This document shows, one piece after another, positions 4,875 to 5,372 of a stretch of DNA of 5,372 nt. Under the pieces are notes generated by a model that saw nothing but the letters and a program-made list of their open reading frames with translations, made no database searches and was not told the DNA's origin. Within the stretch, counting starts at the first letter, position 1, and the number at the start of each line of letters is the position of its first letter. The stretch comes from Gammaproteobacteria bacterium (GTDB taxonomy: Bacteria > Pseudomonadota > Gammaproteobacteria > Eutrophobiales > Eutrophobiaceae): contig JAAXHV010000051.1 in assembly GCA_012270695.1 (NCBI GenBank), forward strand, positions 1-5,372, given 5' to 3'. Made by a program: the position numbers and the translations under genes.

Positions 4875-4891
4875 TATTAGGAGTAAAACAA
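4864..4891 (-). promoter_or_regulatory. Probable vapBC promoter
   Basis: On the minus strand, TATACT (4869-4864, 5 of 6) is a good -10. A poor -35 TTGTTT (4891-4886) lies 16 bp upstream and ends 2 bp after the transporter stop codon. Initiation near 4857 would leave a leader of about 28 nt before the GTG start. The same transcript could extend into deoD. Confidence 0.5.
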
Positions 4892-4892
4892 C

Positions 4893-5372
4893 CTATACCT
4901 GCAAGGAGATGAACAGACTCGCCAGCACCGCGCTCATGAGGTTGGACAAGGTGCCGGCAAGCACGGACATGAAGCCCAATGCGGCTATGTCCTGGCGCCG
5001 TTCCGGCACCAGGCTGCCCATGCCGCCCAACAGGATGGCGATGGACGTGAGGTTGGCGAAGCCGCACAGGGCAAAGGTGACGATGACCTGGGTGTGCGGG
5101 CTCAGGGTATCGCTGATCTCGCTGAAACTCAGGTAGGCGATGAATTCGCTCATGATGAATTTCTGCCCGATCAGGCTGCCTGCCGCGGCTGCCTCATGCC
5201 ACGGCACGCCTATCAGGTAGGCCAGGGGCGCCAGCAGTTTGCCGAGGATTCCCTGCAGAGTCAGTCCCTCGATGCCGAACCAGCCGCCGATGCCACCCAG
5301 CAGGCCGTTGAGCAGGGCGATCATGGCCACGAACGCGATCAGCATCGCGCCAACGTTGGCCGCGAGTTTCAA
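4893..5372 (-). CDS. nupC: Concentrative nucleoside transporter (NupC/CNT family), C-terminal part
   Basis: This is the C-terminal 159 residues of a CNT-family transporter, an inner-membrane protein that imports nucleosides with protons or sodium. The window edge cuts the gene; the first codon seen, TTG, encodes an internal leucine and is not a start. Visible family blocks are LAANVGAMLIAFVAMIALLNG, a re-entrant or loop segment with GQKFIMSEFIAYL, and the signature CGFANLTSIAILLGGMGSL. They are followed by VPERRQDIAALGF and a last span AGTLSNLMSAVLASLFISL. These contain most of the substrate-binding half of CNT proteins (the E and N positions in SEFIAY and GFANLTS). At least three hydrophobic spans are seen. 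VapBC and deoD follow on the same strand, so transport and phosphorolysis may share a transcript. The symbol reflects the family; nucleoside preference cannot be read. Confidence 0.92.
   Translation of the reverse strand: MKLAANVGAMLIAFVAMIALLNGLLGGIGGWFGIEGLTLQGILGKLLAPLAYLIGVPWHEAAAAGSLIGQKFIMSEFIAYLSFSEISDTLSPHTQVIVTFALCGFANLTSIAILLGGMGSLVPERRQDIAALGFMSVLAGTLSNLMSAVLASLFISLQV

Noticed and set aside
5370..5372. TTG at the window edge as the start of the transporter gene.
   Set aside because: The visible protein begins inside a conserved CNT block and lacks the N-terminal membrane spans, so the gene continues beyond the window.

Overview
The window reads as ordinary chromosomal DNA of a proteobacterium, most likely a gammaproteobacterium. 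The best clue is the purine nucleoside phosphorylase, whose active-site residues fall at the same positions as in the E. coli DeoD family. Moderately GC-rich coding DNA, ATG/GTG starts with clear Shine-Dalgarno (SD) sites and AT-rich promoters fit this. No species can be named from the sequence alone.

Left part (1-1780). A single plus-strand gene (94-831) encodes an unusual fusion of an NTF2/SnoaL-like domain with two CDGSH iron-sulfur motifs. It converges on a minus-strand Cupin_5 (DUF985) gene. The gap between them holds a stem-loop and a pair of 36-bp repeats exactly 70 bp apart, one of which covers the stop codon of the cupin gene. Just upstream of the cupin gene, on the same strand, lies a 25-codon open frame with a strong SD that encodes an almost entirely hydrophobic micropeptide. 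This small gene and the next gene to the right diverge from a compact control region (about 1704-1739). There, two face-to-face promoters overlap a perfect 8-bp inverted repeat.

Middle part (1783-3335). A classical short-chain dehydrogenase/reductase (SDR) gene is followed by deoC (deoxyribose-phosphate aldolase). The 95-bp spacer between them carries three CACAGAG units at a 9-bp period and an inverted copy that ends just before the deoC SD.

Right part (3430-5372, all minus strand). In transcription order: the C-terminal part of a concentrative nucleoside transporter (NupC type, cut by the window edge), a vapBC toxin-antitoxin pair with its own palindromic promoter, and deoD, whose start lies 20 bp after the vapC stop. 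DeoD converges on deoC.

Functionally, the right half is a nucleoside salvage and catabolism locus. The transporter imports nucleosides, DeoD phosphorolyses purine (deoxy)nucleosides, and DeoC splits deoxyribose 5-phosphate into acetaldehyde and glyceraldehyde 3-phosphate. The DeoD-to-DeoC link would need a phosphopentomutase, which is not in this window. The vapBC module sits inside this transporter-phosphorylase run. I found no RNA gene, CRISPR array, transposase or origin. The items most worth following up are the SnoaL-CDGSH fusion, the unannotated micropeptide with its palindromic divergent promoter, and the toxin-antitoxin insertion between nupC and deoD.
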